From: Chromatiaceae bacterium
GTDB taxonomy: Bacteria; Pseudomonadota; Gammaproteobacteria; Chromatiales; Chromatiaceae
Direction: 5' to 3'
Length of the DNA: 64,000 nucleotides
Assembly (NCBI GenBank): GCA_016714645.1
Contig: JADKCI010000001.1
Coordinates: 930,001-994,000 of the forward strand
The notes under the pieces were generated by a model. The model saw nothing but the letters and a program-made list of their open reading frames with translations, was not told the origin of the DNA and did no database searches. Shown here piece by piece: positions 9,105-19,032 of the stretch. The position numbers and the translations under genes were made by a program. How positions within the stretch are numbered: position 1 is the stretch's first letter; every line of letters begins with the position of its first letter.

Positions 9105-12100
9105 ATGATCGCCCGCCTCATCCAGGGGTCCCTGCACCACCGCTTCCTGGTCATCAGCGGTTTCCTCGCCCTGTGCGCCTGGGGACTGGTGGCGATCAAC
9201 CGGGTACCGATCGACGCCATCCCCGACCTCTCGGAGAATCAGGTCATCGTTTACGCCGACTGGCCGGGGCGTTCACCCCAGGAGGTCGAGGATCAGATCA
9301 CCTACCCGCTCTCGGTCTCCTTGCAGGGCCTCGCCGGGGTCAAGACGGTGCGGGCCAGTTCGATGTTTGGCTTCTCCTTTCTCACCGTCATCTTTGCCGA
9401 CGCGGTCGATGTCTATTTTGCCCGCACCCGGGTCCTGGAACGCCTCAATTCCCTGGGTGACCTGCTGCCCCAGGGCGTGACGGCGCGGCTCGGACCCGAT
9501 GCCACCGGGCTTGGCTGGGTCTTTCAGTACTATCTCAAGGACGAGTCGGGCACTCAGGACCTGGGTTCGCTGCGCACCATTCAGGATACCTATGTCCGCT
9601 ATCAGCTCGCCGCCGTGCCGGGGGTGGCCGAGGTCGCCAGCATGGGCGGCTTCGTGCGCCAGTATCAGATCGAGGTCTCGTCCCTCAAGCTGAAGCAATA
9701 TGGCGCTACCCTGGGCGAGGTCATGGACGCCGTGGCCGCGAGTAACCTCAATGTCGGCGGCAAGACCATCGAGGAGAATGGCGCCGAGTTCGTGGTGCGC
9801 GGGGTGGGCCTGGTGCGGGATATCGCCGACCTGGAGCAGATCCCGGTGTTGCCCCGCAACGGTACGCCCCTCTATCTGCGCGATGTCGCCACCCTCCAGG
9901 TCGGGGGCGATTTCCGCCGCGGGGCCCTCGATGTCGATGGGCGGGAGGTCGTGGGCGGCATCGTGGTGATGCGATACGGCGAGAATGCCTACCAGGTCAT
10001 CCAGGATGTCAAGGCCCGGATCGCCACTCTGGCGCCCGGCCTGCCCCCCGGCATCAGCCTGGTGGCCTTCTACGACCGCAGCGACCTGATCGGGCGTGCC
10101 ATCACCACCCTGAAGGAGGCCCTGACCGAGGAAATCCTCCTCGTCATCCTGATGCACATCCTCTTTCTCTTCCATTTCCGCAGCATCCTGATCGTCACCC
10201 TGCCGCTGCCGGCCTCCATCCTCATCGCCTTCATCCTGATGGACCAGTTTGGCATCGCCGCCAACATCATGTCCCTGACGGGCATCGCCATCTCCATCGG
10301 CGTCCTGGTCGATGCCGGCATCGTCATGACCGAGAACGTCATCCGGCACTGCGAGCGCGCCGAGGCGGCCCTGCGGCGGCGGCTCACGCCCGCCGAGGTC
10401 TTTGCCCAGACCCTGACGGCCGCCACCCAGGTGGGCCGGCCCCTGGTCTTCTCCATGCTGATCATCATCCTGGCCTTCGTGCCGGTCTTCCTGCTGACCG
10501 GCCAGGAGGGCAAGCTCTTTCACCCCCTCGCCTACACCAAGACCTTCGCCCTGATCGGCGCCACCCTGCTGGCGGTGACGGCGGTGCCGGTCTTCTGCAC
10601 CCTGCTGGTGCGGGGGCCGCTCCAGCCCGAGGACCAGAATTGGCTGATGAAGGGGCTGCTGCGGCTCTATGACCCGGCGCTGGACTGGGCCCTCGGCCAC
10701 CGCAAGGCCGTGCTGGGGCTCGCCGCCAGCCTGCTCGCCGTCTGCCTGGTCATCGCCCTGGGCCTGCCCCGGGCGGTCAACGAGCGGCTGCCTGAGTCCG
10801 TCGCGCGTCATACCCAGGGGTTCGGCAGCGAGTTCATGCCCACCCTGGAGGAGGGCTCCCTGCTCTTCATGCCGGTCCTGCTCCCCGCCACCGCCCTGAC
10901 CGAGGTCAAGCGCATCATGGCCTGGCAGGACCAGGTGATCCGCGCCCACCCGGCCGTCGTCTCGGCGGCGGGCAAGCTGGGGCGAGCCACCACCGCCACC
11001 GATCCGGCCCCGGTGGAGATGATCGAGACCACCATCCAGCTCAAGCCCCGCGACCAGTGGCCAGCCGGGACCACCAAGGCCTCCATCATTGCCGACCTCT
11101 CGGCGGAGCTGATGAACCTGCCCGGCTATGTGCCCGGCTTTCTCCAGCCGATCGAGAATCGCATCCTCATGACCAGCACCGGCATCCGCGCCCAGGTCGG
11201 GGTCAAGCTCTTTGGCGATGACCTGGACGCCCTCCAGCGGAAGGCCTTTGAGGTCGAACGGGTGATCAACGGGGTGCGGGGAGCGGTAGGGGTGGCCCCC
11301 TCGCGCGTGCAGGGCAAGCCCTATCTGGAGATCGCCGTGCGCCGCGACCAACTCGGCCGCTATGGGCTCAGCGTTCAGGAGGTGTTCCGGCAGGTGGAGG
11401 CCGGGATCGGCGGGGCCACCGTCGGCACTACCCTCAAGGGCCGCGAGCGCTGGCCGCTGCAGGTGCGCCTGGAACAGGGGGAGCGCGGCGACATCGACCG
11501 GCTGGGTGAGATCCTGGTGACCACCCCGGCCGGGGCCACCGTCCAGTTGCGCCAGGTGGCCGACATCAAGCGGGTGGTCGGACCCAACGAGATCCAGAGC
11601 GAGAACGGCCGGCTGCGGGTCTTCGTCCAGGCCAATGTCCGCGACCGCGACCTGGGAACCTTCGTCGAAGACATCAAGGAACGCATCGCCAGCCAGGTCA
11701 GCCTGGCCCCGGGCATGTCGATTGAATACTCGGGCCAATACGAGCACCAGTTGCGGGCCCGCCAGACCCTCCTCTATGTCTTCCCCGCCGTCATCCTGAT
11801 TATTTTCGGGGCCCTGGTGATGACCTTCCGCTCGGTGGGGGAGGCGGCCCATGTCCTGCTGGCGGTGCCCTTTGCCCTCACCGGTGGCGTCCTGCTCCAA
11901 GCCTGGATGGGCTTTAACTTTAGCGTTGCCGTCTGGGTCGGCTATATCGCCCTGTTCGGTACCGCCATCCAGACCGGCGTCATCATGGTCACCTATCTGG
12001 AGGAATCGGTTCAGGCGGCGCGCCAGCGCCTGGGGCGGGCCCTCACCCGCGAGGAGCTGACCCAGGCCGTCAAGGCGGGCGCCCGCCTTCGCCTGCGCCC

Positions 12101-12296
12101 CAAGGTCATGACCGTCGCCACCACCATCGCCTCCCTAACCCCCATCTTTTGGCTCCAGCGCACCGGTGTGGAGATCATGCAGCCCCTGGCCACCCCCGTG
12201 GTTGGTGGCATGATCTCCAGCCTGGTGCACATCCTCATTGTCACGCCCGTCATCTTTCTTTGGTTACGGGAGCGAGGGGGAGCAAGTCAGGTTTAA
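9105..12296 (+). CDS. cusA: Heavy-metal RND efflux pump, CusA/CzcA family
   Basis: This 1063-residue inner-membrane proton antiporter is the pump subunit paired with the upstream adaptor. It starts MIARLIQGSLHHRFLVIS, as HME-RND pumps do. It shows the usual twelve-helix, two-large-periplasmic-loop layout, with GIAISIGVLVDAGIVMTEN in the first membrane half and GYIALFGTAIQTGVIMVTYL in the second. The subfamily assignment to monovalent-cation (CusA/SilA) pumps rests on overall resemblance and on the CusB-like partner; a CzcA-like divalent pump cannot be excluded. The frame is open to 8985 inside the previous gene, but the ATG at 9105 gives the correct N-terminus. About 290 bp of non-coding DNA follow; no terminator is obvious. 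Confidence 0.92.
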   Translation: MIARLIQGSLHHRFLVISGFLALCAWGLVAINRVPIDAIPDLSENQVIVYADWPGRSPQEVEDQITYPLSVSLQGLAGVKTVRASSMFGFSFLTVIFADAVDVYFARTRVLERLNSLGDLLPQGVTARLGPDATGLGWVFQYYLKDESGTQDLGSLRTIQDTYVRYQLAAVPGVAEVASMGGFVRQYQIEVSSLKLKQYGATLGEVMDAVAASNLNVGGKTIEENGAEFVVRGVGLVRDIADLEQIPVLPRNGTPLYLRDVATLQVGGDFRRGALDVDGREVVGGIVVMRYGENAYQVIQDVKARIATLAPGLPPGISLVAFYDRSDLIGRAITTLKEALTEEILLVILMHILFLFHFRSILIVTLPLPASILIAFILMDQFGIAANIMSLTGIAISIGVLVDAGIVMTENVIRHCERAEAALRRRLTPAEVFAQTLTAATQVGRPLVFSMLIIILAFVPVFLLTGQEGKLFHPLAYTKTFALIGATLLAVTAVPVFCTLLVRGPLQPEDQNWLMKGLLRLYDPALDWALGHRKAVLGLAASLLAVCLVIALGLPRAVNERLPESVARHTQGFGSEFMPTLEEGSLLFMPVLLPATALTEVKRIMAWQDQVIRAHPAVVSAAGKLGRATTATDPAPVEMIETTIQLKPRDQWPAGTTKASIIADLSAELMNLPGYVPGFLQPIENRILMTSTGIRAQVGVKLFGDDLDALQRKAFEVERVINGVRGAVGVAPSRVQGKPYLEIAVRRDQLGRYGLSVQEVFRQVEAGIGGATVGTTLKGRERWPLQVRLEQGERGDIDRLGEILVTTPAGATVQLRQVADIKRVVGPNEIQSENGRLRVFVQANVRDRDLGTFVEDIKERIASQVSLAPGMSIEYSGQYEHQLRARQTLLYVFPAVILIIFGALVMTFRSVGEAAHVLLAVPFALTGGVLLQAWMGFNFSVAVWVGYIALFGTAIQTGVIMVTYLEESVQAARQRLGRALTREELTQAVKAGARLRLRPKVMTVATTIASLTPIFWLQRTGVEIMQPLATPVVGGMISSLVHILIVTPVIFLWLRERGGASQV

Positions 12297-12590
12297 GCCA
12301 GTGCCTCCCTCAGGCTCAATTAAGCCCGGTCCCCAGCCTTGACATGAAAGTCACAGGTCGTCCTGAAAGAGACTATCTGATGTCATGTCACAAGGTGATA
12401 TGTCAGAACCCCTGTGATTAAATACCAGTTTTACTAGCTCCGGGCATTTCTCCTGCCCATCTCGGCGGGCCCCGCCCAAGCCCGGCGGGAATTGCTGTGC
12501 CTACTATTGCTGGGTTGGGTTCTTGATCCTGTTCCGGTTATTATTTTCGACTTTCCCTCGTCGCTTGCGCGCATCAGTCTAGCTGCCATC

Positions 12591-14012
<1,422 letters not shown>

Positions 14013-14072
14013 GCCGGCCCTTAACTCGGAACGGATCAGAGGCGTTTCAAAACCACGGGGTGGGCCACGCCC

Positions 14073-15707
14073 TCAGATCTCCTCCGGAACCATCTTGATG
14101 GCGCCGCAGGGGCACTCCGAAACACAGATGCCGCAGCCCTTGCAGTAGTCGTAGTTGAACCGGAAGCGGTTGCCGGGACCCAGCTTGATTACGGCGTTGT
14201 CGGGGCAGACGCCGTAGCAGTTATCGCATTCAAAGCAGTTACCGCAACTCATGCAGCGCCGGGCCTCGAAGAGGGCGTTGCCTTCGTCGAGGTTGCCGAC
14301 GACCTCGGCGAAGCCCGTGGTGCGCCGGACCAGGTCGAGCAGGGGGCTGATGGTGCGCGGCGCGTCCGAGTAGTACCAGGTATTCAGCTTGTTGAAGTCG
14401 GCGATCTCCGCCTTCGGCTTGGGCGTGTATTTCGTCCCGCGCAGATAGGCGTCGATGTTGCGCGCCGCCTTCTTGCCGAGCCCGATGGCGGCGGTGGCGT
14501 TACGCGCCCAGGGGATCATGTCGCCGCCAGCGAAGACACCGGCCGCGCCGGTCATCAGGTCGGTGCCTACCTGGACGGCGCCGTCGGCGATCACCAGGCC
14601 GGGGAGCTGGTCGAAGGCCGAAAAATCGCCGGTCTGGCCGAAGGCCTGGACCAGGACGTCCGCCTCGATGGTGGTGGTCTGGCCGGTCCGCAGGATGCCG
14701 CTGCCCTCGCCGGGGACCATGGTCTCCAGGGTCAGGGTGTGGCCGTCGATGCCGATGATCTGGCGCAAGTTGAGCAGCTTGATGCCTTCCTCGAGACCCT
14801 CGCTGATCTCGCCGGGGTGGGCGGGCATGTACTCGCGGGCCCGGCGGACGATGACGGTGACCGAGATGGCCCCCAGGCGGATCGCCGACCGGGCCACGTC
14901 GATAGCCGTGTTGCCGCCCCCATTGACCACTACGTGCCCAAAGAGGGCGACCGGGTCCTCCAGTTCCACCGCGCGCAGCACGCTGATGGCGTCAAGAACC
15001 GGCAGATCCCCCCGTTGCGGAATATCCACCTTTTGCCCCTCTTGCAGGCCGACGGCGAGGAAGCAGGCCGCGAAGTCGCCCTCCCGCAGGGTTTGGGCGA
15101 CGTCCGTGATGCGGCTGTTGAGGCGGATATCCACGCCCATGTCCTTGATGCGCAGGATCTCGGCGTTCAGTTTCTCGCGCGGCATCCGGTACTTGGGGAT
15201 GCCATAGCGGATCATGCCGCCCGCCTTGGGGCTGGCCTCGAAGACGGTGACGGCATGCCCCATCCGGGCCAAATGGTAGGCCGCCGAGAGGCCGCTGGGG
15301 CCGGCGCCCAGGACCATGACCTTCTTGCCGGTGGGCTTGCCCGGGGCCACCGTCCAGCCGTACTTGAGGGCCTGGTCGCCCAGGAAGCGCTCGACGGAGT
15401 TGATGCCGACGGGCAGGTCGACCTTGCCGCGGTTGCAGGCGCCTTCGCAGGTGTGATAACAGACACGGCCCATGATCGCCGGGAAGGGGTTCTCTTCCAT
15501 GATCTTGCGCCAGGCCTGCTCGTAGTTGCCCTCCTCGGCGAGGTACAGCCAGCTCTGGATGTTTTCGCCCGCCGGGCACTGGTTGTTGCAGGGCGGCAGG
15601 CGGTCGAGATAGACGGGGCGCGCGGTGCGCCAGGAGCCGGTCTTATTGGCGAGCGAGGAGCCGACATTGAGGGTGATGGCAAAGGGCTTGTTCTTGACGG
15701 TACTCAT
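14073..15707 (-). CDS. GltD-like FAD/NAD(P) oxidoreductase fused to a 2[4Fe-4S] ferredoxin, subunit of a 2-oxoacid oxidoreductase
   Basis: This 544-residue protein has three parts. Residues about 35-125 carry the Cys-rich N-terminal Fe-S region of glutamate-synthase small-subunit-like proteins (CNNQCPAGENIQ, CYHTCEGACNRG). Residues about 128-440 form a two-dinucleotide-fold flavoprotein with VLGAGPSGLSAAYHLARMG for FAD and VVNGGGNTAIDVARSA for NAD(P). The last 70 residues hold two ferredoxin clusters (CMSCGNCFECDNCYGVCP and CKGCGICVSECP). As the last gene of the operon, with a 4 bp overlap to the beta-subunit gene, it probably passes electrons between the 2-oxoacid oxidoreductase and NAD(P)H. 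From memory, it resembles PadH plus the ferredoxin subunit of phenylglyoxylate:NAD oxidoreductase, fused. The direction of electron flow is not evident. Confidence 0.85.
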   Translation of the reverse strand: MSTVKNKPFAITLNVGSSLANKTGSWRTARPVYLDRLPPCNNQCPAGENIQSWLYLAEEGNYEQAWRKIMEENPFPAIMGRVCYHTCEGACNRGKVDLPVGINSVERFLGDQALKYGWTVAPGKPTGKKVMVLGAGPSGLSAAYHLARMGHAVTVFEASPKAGGMIRYGIPKYRMPREKLNAEILRIKDMGVDIRLNSRITDVAQTLREGDFAACFLAVGLQEGQKVDIPQRGDLPVLDAISVLRAVELEDPVALFGHVVVNGGGNTAIDVARSAIRLGAISVTVIVRRAREYMPAHPGEISEGLEEGIKLLNLRQIIGIDGHTLTLETMVPGEGSGILRTGQTTTIEADVLVQAFGQTGDFSAFDQLPGLVIADGAVQVGTDLMTGAAGVFAGGDMIPWARNATAAIGLGKKAARNIDAYLRGTKYTPKPKAEIADFNKLNTWYYSDAPRTISPLLDLVRRTTGFAEVVGNLDEGNALFEARRCMSCGNCFECDNCYGVCPDNAVIKLGPGNRFRFNYDYCKGCGICVSECPCGAIKMVPEEI

Positions 15708-16708
15708 CGGTTCACCCCCTCTTCGAGTAGGCCAAACTTTTTGATATTGCGGTCGGCCATGGCCTGGATCTTGGCGATGACCTTGGTGGCGGGCGTCTTA
15801 CCGAAGAGGTGCGCGTAGCGCCGCTGCGGCCGCATGTATTCCTCCACCGGGATCTGTTTGCGGATTTTGGAGACGCTGACCACCTCGCCGTTCTCGGCCT
15901 CATAGACCGGGAAGAGGCCGCATTCCTTGACCATGCGCGCCAGTTGGATGGTCTCGTTGGAGGCGGAACCCCAGCCGAGGGGGCAGGGGACGAAGATGTG
16001 GATGTACTTGGCCCCGCGAATGCCGATAGCCCGCTTGACCTTGTACTCCAGGTCGCGCAGGTCGGCGACGGTGGCGGTGGCGACGTAGGGGATGCCGTGG
16101 GCCATGGCGATCAGGGGGACATTCTTGCCCTGGCCGAAGACATTGCCCGGCTCGGGGCCGACCGGCATGGTCGTCGCGGTGCGCACCGCCGGCGGCGTCG
16201 CCGAGGAGCGCTGCACGCCGGTGTTCATGTAGGCCTCGTTGTCGTAGCAGATATAGAGGACGTCGTCGTTGCGCTCGAACATGCCGGACAGGCAGCCAAA
16301 GCCGATGTCGGTGGTGCCACCGTCGCCACCCTGGGCGACGATGCGGACATCCGAGCGGCCCTTGATGCGCATCGCCGCGGCGATGCCGGTGGCGACGGCG
16401 GCGGTATTGCCGAACAGGGAATGAATCCAGGGGATCTGCCAGGAGGTCTCTGGATAGGGCGTCGAAAAGACCTCCAGGCAGCCGGTGGCATTGGCGGCGA
16501 TCAGTTGCCGATCCGAGGCGACCATGGCCGCGTCGATGGCGTAGCGCGCGCCGAGGGCCTCGCCGCAGCCCTGACAGGCGCGGTGGCCGGAGTTGAGGGA
16601 ATTGGTGCGGACCTGGGTGGCCTGGACCGAGCGGTTGTCCTGGTCAAGCAGGCGGTTACCGACGGTGAAGGTGCCGGTCTGGTAAAAGCGGACGGGTTGA
16701 AATGACAT
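15704..16708 (-). CDS. porB: 2-oxoacid:acceptor oxidoreductase, beta (TPP-binding) subunit, pyruvate type
   Basis: This 334-residue subunit binds thiamine diphosphate and the proximal Fe-S cluster of a pyruvate:ferredoxin oxidoreductase-like complex. C45 and C48 (HRACQGCGEALGARYA) and the Cys in NATGCLEVF are cluster ligands. The TPP/Mg motif is GGDGGTTDIGFGCLSG followed by YDNEAYMNTGVQRSSATP. That pattern is characteristic of pyruvate-type beta subunits. Its 3' end overlaps the GltD-like gene by 4 bp and its start lies 11 bp after the alpha gene, so translation is probably coupled. Pyruvate is the likely substrate, but phenylglyoxylate or another 2-oxoacid cannot be ruled out from sequence. 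Confidence 0.9.
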   Translation of the reverse strand: MSFQPVRFYQTGTFTVGNRLLDQDNRSVQATQVRTNSLNSGHRACQGCGEALGARYAIDAAMVASDRQLIAANATGCLEVFSTPYPETSWQIPWIHSLFGNTAAVATGIAAAMRIKGRSDVRIVAQGGDGGTTDIGFGCLSGMFERNDDVLYICYDNEAYMNTGVQRSSATPPAVRTATTMPVGPEPGNVFGQGKNVPLIAMAHGIPYVATATVADLRDLEYKVKRAIGIRGAKYIHIFVPCPLGWGSASNETIQLARMVKECGLFPVYEAENGEVVSVSKIRKQIPVEEYMRPQRRYAHLFGKTPATKVIAKIQAMADRNIKKFGLLEEGVNR

Positions 16709-16719
16709 AGGGGTCCCTC

Positions 16720-17973
16720 TCAGGCGATCTTGGAAGCGACCGTGCCGACCTCGCGCAGGATGTTCTCGGCGGTCGGGCCGGAACGGCGTGATTGACGCTC
16801 GCGCTCGAGCACCCGGTCAACGACGGCGTGGTCGAGGTCCAGGAAGGTCATGGCCTCAAGCTGGTCGGCCATGCCCTCCCGGAAAATGCGGGCGAGACTG
16901 TCCTTGGTGATGGCGCGGCCACCGAGACCGGCGATGATGTCCCGGACCGGCTGACCCGTGCCATCGAGCGCCAACCGCACGTTGGTGGCGACGATACCGC
17001 CCACGCCGATGGCGAAACACTTTTCGACGACCAGCACCCGCTTGGCATCCCGCAGCAGGTAGCGGGTGGCGTCCAGGGGGAAGGGGCGGAAGGTGGTGAT
17101 GCCGACGACGCCGATCGGGTGGCCGGCCTCCCGCAGTTCATCCACCGTATCCTTGATGGTGCCGAGGACCGAACCCAGGGCCACGACGATGGTTTCCGCG
17201 CCTTCGACCCGGTAGGGGCGAATCAGGCCACCGGCCTCGCGGCCCAGCATGGCCTTGAATTCCGCCGCGACCCGCGGGATCAGATCCAGCGCCCGGAGTT
17301 GCTTGAGGTGGGCCAGGTAGCGCACCTCGGTGTAGGCCTCGGGGCCGACCATGGCCCCGATCGACAGGGGCGCCGCCGGGTCGAGCACCTGGCGCGGCTC
17401 GAAGGGTGGCAGGAAGTTGTCCACCTGCTCCTGGTTCGGGACATCGATGCGCTCGTAGGCGTGGGTCAGGATGAAGCCGTCCATGCACACCATCACCGGC
17501 AGCGACAGCTCCTCGGCGATCTTGAAGGCCTGGATGTGCAGGTCCAGGGCCTCCTGGTTGGTCTCGGCGAAAAGCTGGAGCCAGCCGCAATCGCGCTGGC
17601 TCATGGAATCGCTGTGATCGTTCCAGATATTGATCGGGGCGCCGATGGCGCGGTTGGCCACGGTCATGACGATCGGCAGGCCCAGGCCGGAGGCGTTATA
17701 GACGGCCTCCACCATGAAGAGCAGGCCTTGGGAGGCGGTAGCCGTGTAGGTGCGGGCGCCGGCGGCGGAGGAGCCGATCGCCACGGACATGGCGGCGAAT
17801 TCCGATTCGACGTTGATGAATTCGGCGCGCAGGTCGCCGGATTTCACCATCTCCCCCAGGCCCTCGACGATGTGGGTCTGGGGGCTGATGGGATAGGCGC
17901 AGATGACCTCGGGCCGGCAGAGGGCAACCGCCTCGGCGACCCCGTGGGAACCTTCGATTTGTTTGAGGGCCAT
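16720..17973 (-). CDS. porA: 2-oxoacid:acceptor oxidoreductase, alpha subunit, pyruvate type
   Basis: This 417-residue subunit carries the pyrimidine-binding domain of the thiamine-dependent oxidoreductase. It begins with the hallmark GSHGVAEAVALCRPEVICAYPISPQTHIVEGL and continues with EFINVESEFAAMSVAIGSSAAGARTYTATASQGLLFM. Further on, a transketolase C-like domain (about 255-370) contains a VVALGSVLGTIKDTVDELRE segment. The start overlaps the stop of the gamma gene by one base (17973). Together the gamma, alpha and beta subunits would interconvert pyruvate and acetyl-CoA + CO2 with a low-potential acceptor, a reaction that can feed or drain carbon in an autotroph. Confidence 0.9.
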   Translation of the reverse strand: MALKQIEGSHGVAEAVALCRPEVICAYPISPQTHIVEGLGEMVKSGDLRAEFINVESEFAAMSVAIGSSAAGARTYTATASQGLLFMVEAVYNASGLGLPIVMTVANRAIGAPINIWNDHSDSMSQRDCGWLQLFAETNQEALDLHIQAFKIAEELSLPVMVCMDGFILTHAYERIDVPNQEQVDNFLPPFEPRQVLDPAAPLSIGAMVGPEAYTEVRYLAHLKQLRALDLIPRVAAEFKAMLGREAGGLIRPYRVEGAETIVVALGSVLGTIKDTVDELREAGHPIGVVGITTFRPFPLDATRYLLRDAKRVLVVEKCFAIGVGGIVATNVRLALDGTGQPVRDIIAGLGGRAITKDSLARIFREGMADQLEAMTFLDLDHAVVDRVLERERQSRRSGPTAENILREVGTVASKIA

Positions 17974-18554
17974 TAGGCGATCTCCCCTGGCGAGCGTTTG
18001 CCTTTGACGAATTCGAACGCGGCGGTGGCCGCGGCGATGTTGCCTTCGGCGACCTTGCCGGAGAATTTGTCGCGGATCGCCGAGATGACCGCGGCGAGGC
18101 TGATGGCCGCCGAGAGCCCGGCGAAGGCGCCGAGCAGCACGGCGTTGGGCAGGGGCCGCCCCAGGTGCTTCATGGCGATTTCCGTCGCCGGGACGCAGGC
18201 ATGGCGATCGGCGCGCAGCTTGGTGGCCACCTCGCCGATGTCCAGATCCTCGAAGCTCTTGCTGGAGTTGATCAGGACATAGCCATCGGGCTTGAGGCCC
18301 TGAAAGACGTCAACCTGGTGGAGCAGGGTCGGGTCCTGGATGATGATGGCGTCCGGGGCCATGATGGGCTCGCGCAGCCGGATCTCCCGGTTATCGATGC
18401 GGCAGAAGGCGACGACCGGGGCGCCGGTGCGCTCCGAACCGAAGCTGGGGAAGGCCTGGGCGTGCTTGCCTTCGAGAAAGGCGGCGATCGAGAGCATTTC
18501 GGCGCCGGTGACGACGCCCTGGCCCCCGCGGCCGTGAATGCGGACCTGAAACAT
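17973..18554 (-). CDS. porG: 2-oxoacid:acceptor oxidoreductase, gamma subunit
   Basis: This 193-residue protein is the gamma subunit, typically about 180-200 residues. It has the family start IHGRGGQGVVTGAEMLSIAAF, then AQAFPSFGSERTGAPVVAFCRI and a central NAVLLGAFAGL. It is the first gene of the minus-strand operon porG-porA-porB-gltD-like. A strong ribosome site, GGAGGAG, lies just before the ATG. No separate delta (ferredoxin) gene is present between gamma and alpha. That role appears to have moved to the C-terminus of the last gene. The operon promoter should lie in the 478 bp gap shared with the divergent AAA-ATPase-like gene. Confidence 0.9.
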   Translation of the reverse strand: MFQVRIHGRGGQGVVTGAEMLSIAAFLEGKHAQAFPSFGSERTGAPVVAFCRIDNREIRLREPIMAPDAIIIQDPTLLHQVDVFQGLKPDGYVLINSSKSFEDLDIGEVATKLRADRHACVPATEIAMKHLGRPLPNAVLLGAFAGLSAAISLAAVISAIRDKFSGKVAEGNIAAATAAFEFVKGKRSPGEIA

Positions 18555-19032
18555 GTCTCCTCCACTGAGGTGGGTTGGAAGCGACCCATTATCGCTCTGG
18601 CGCCGCCTTCTTGCGTGCCGATTCAGTGGCGCGATGCGACGGCGTTCCCCAGGGAATCGGGCTGGATATTTGTTTTATTTCGTAACTCGACCCCGTGTGG
18701 TCCTTGGGGGGGCAGATGCGGACAATGTTGCGTCATATGACCCCTAGATCGAGGCTGCGGTTCGCGTTGGATTCCGTCCAGATACCAGGTTACGAGATTG
18801 TTGTTACGGAACAGTGATGCACAGGAGGCCATGATTTCCCGGGGTGGTTGCTCAATCGTTGAGATCCCTGGGCTTCCGCATCGTCTTAACCTTGATCGCA
18901 AGCCGTGGTATTTCGCCTGCCTCGACGAGGAACCGCCATGAAGCTCATTTTGCGAGACATAGCAGGGTCAGGGCCTTGGGTGAAACCGGCGTGCTAGTTT
19001 AGACTTGGGGCTGCCAAGCACCGAGAAGTCCC
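18555..19032. other. Intergenic region between divergent porG and AAA-ATPase-like gene
   Basis: No gene, tRNA or repeat was recognised in these 478 bp. The stretch near 18660-18700 is AT-richer than its surroundings and could hold the porG promoter. For the plus-strand gene, TTGGGT (18976-18981) and TAGACT (19000-19005), 18 bases apart, form a weak possible promoter. Neither is convincing. Confidence 0.4.

Noticed and set aside
9273..11900. A long open frame of 875 codons on the minus strand opposite the cusA gene
   Set aside because: It is an antisense shadow caused by GC-rich third positions; its product is Gly/His/Gln-rich with no domain, and cusA is unmistakable.
12492..12590. Start of the nucleotide-sugar dehydrogenase at 12492
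   Set aside because: It would add a hydrophobic leader before the NAD-binding motif of a cytosolic enzyme; ATG at 12591 fits the family.
14739..15818. A 359-codon plus-strand frame opposite the por operon
   Set aside because: It lacks domains, is rich in Gly/Asp/Val and His, and mirrors the real flavoprotein gene.
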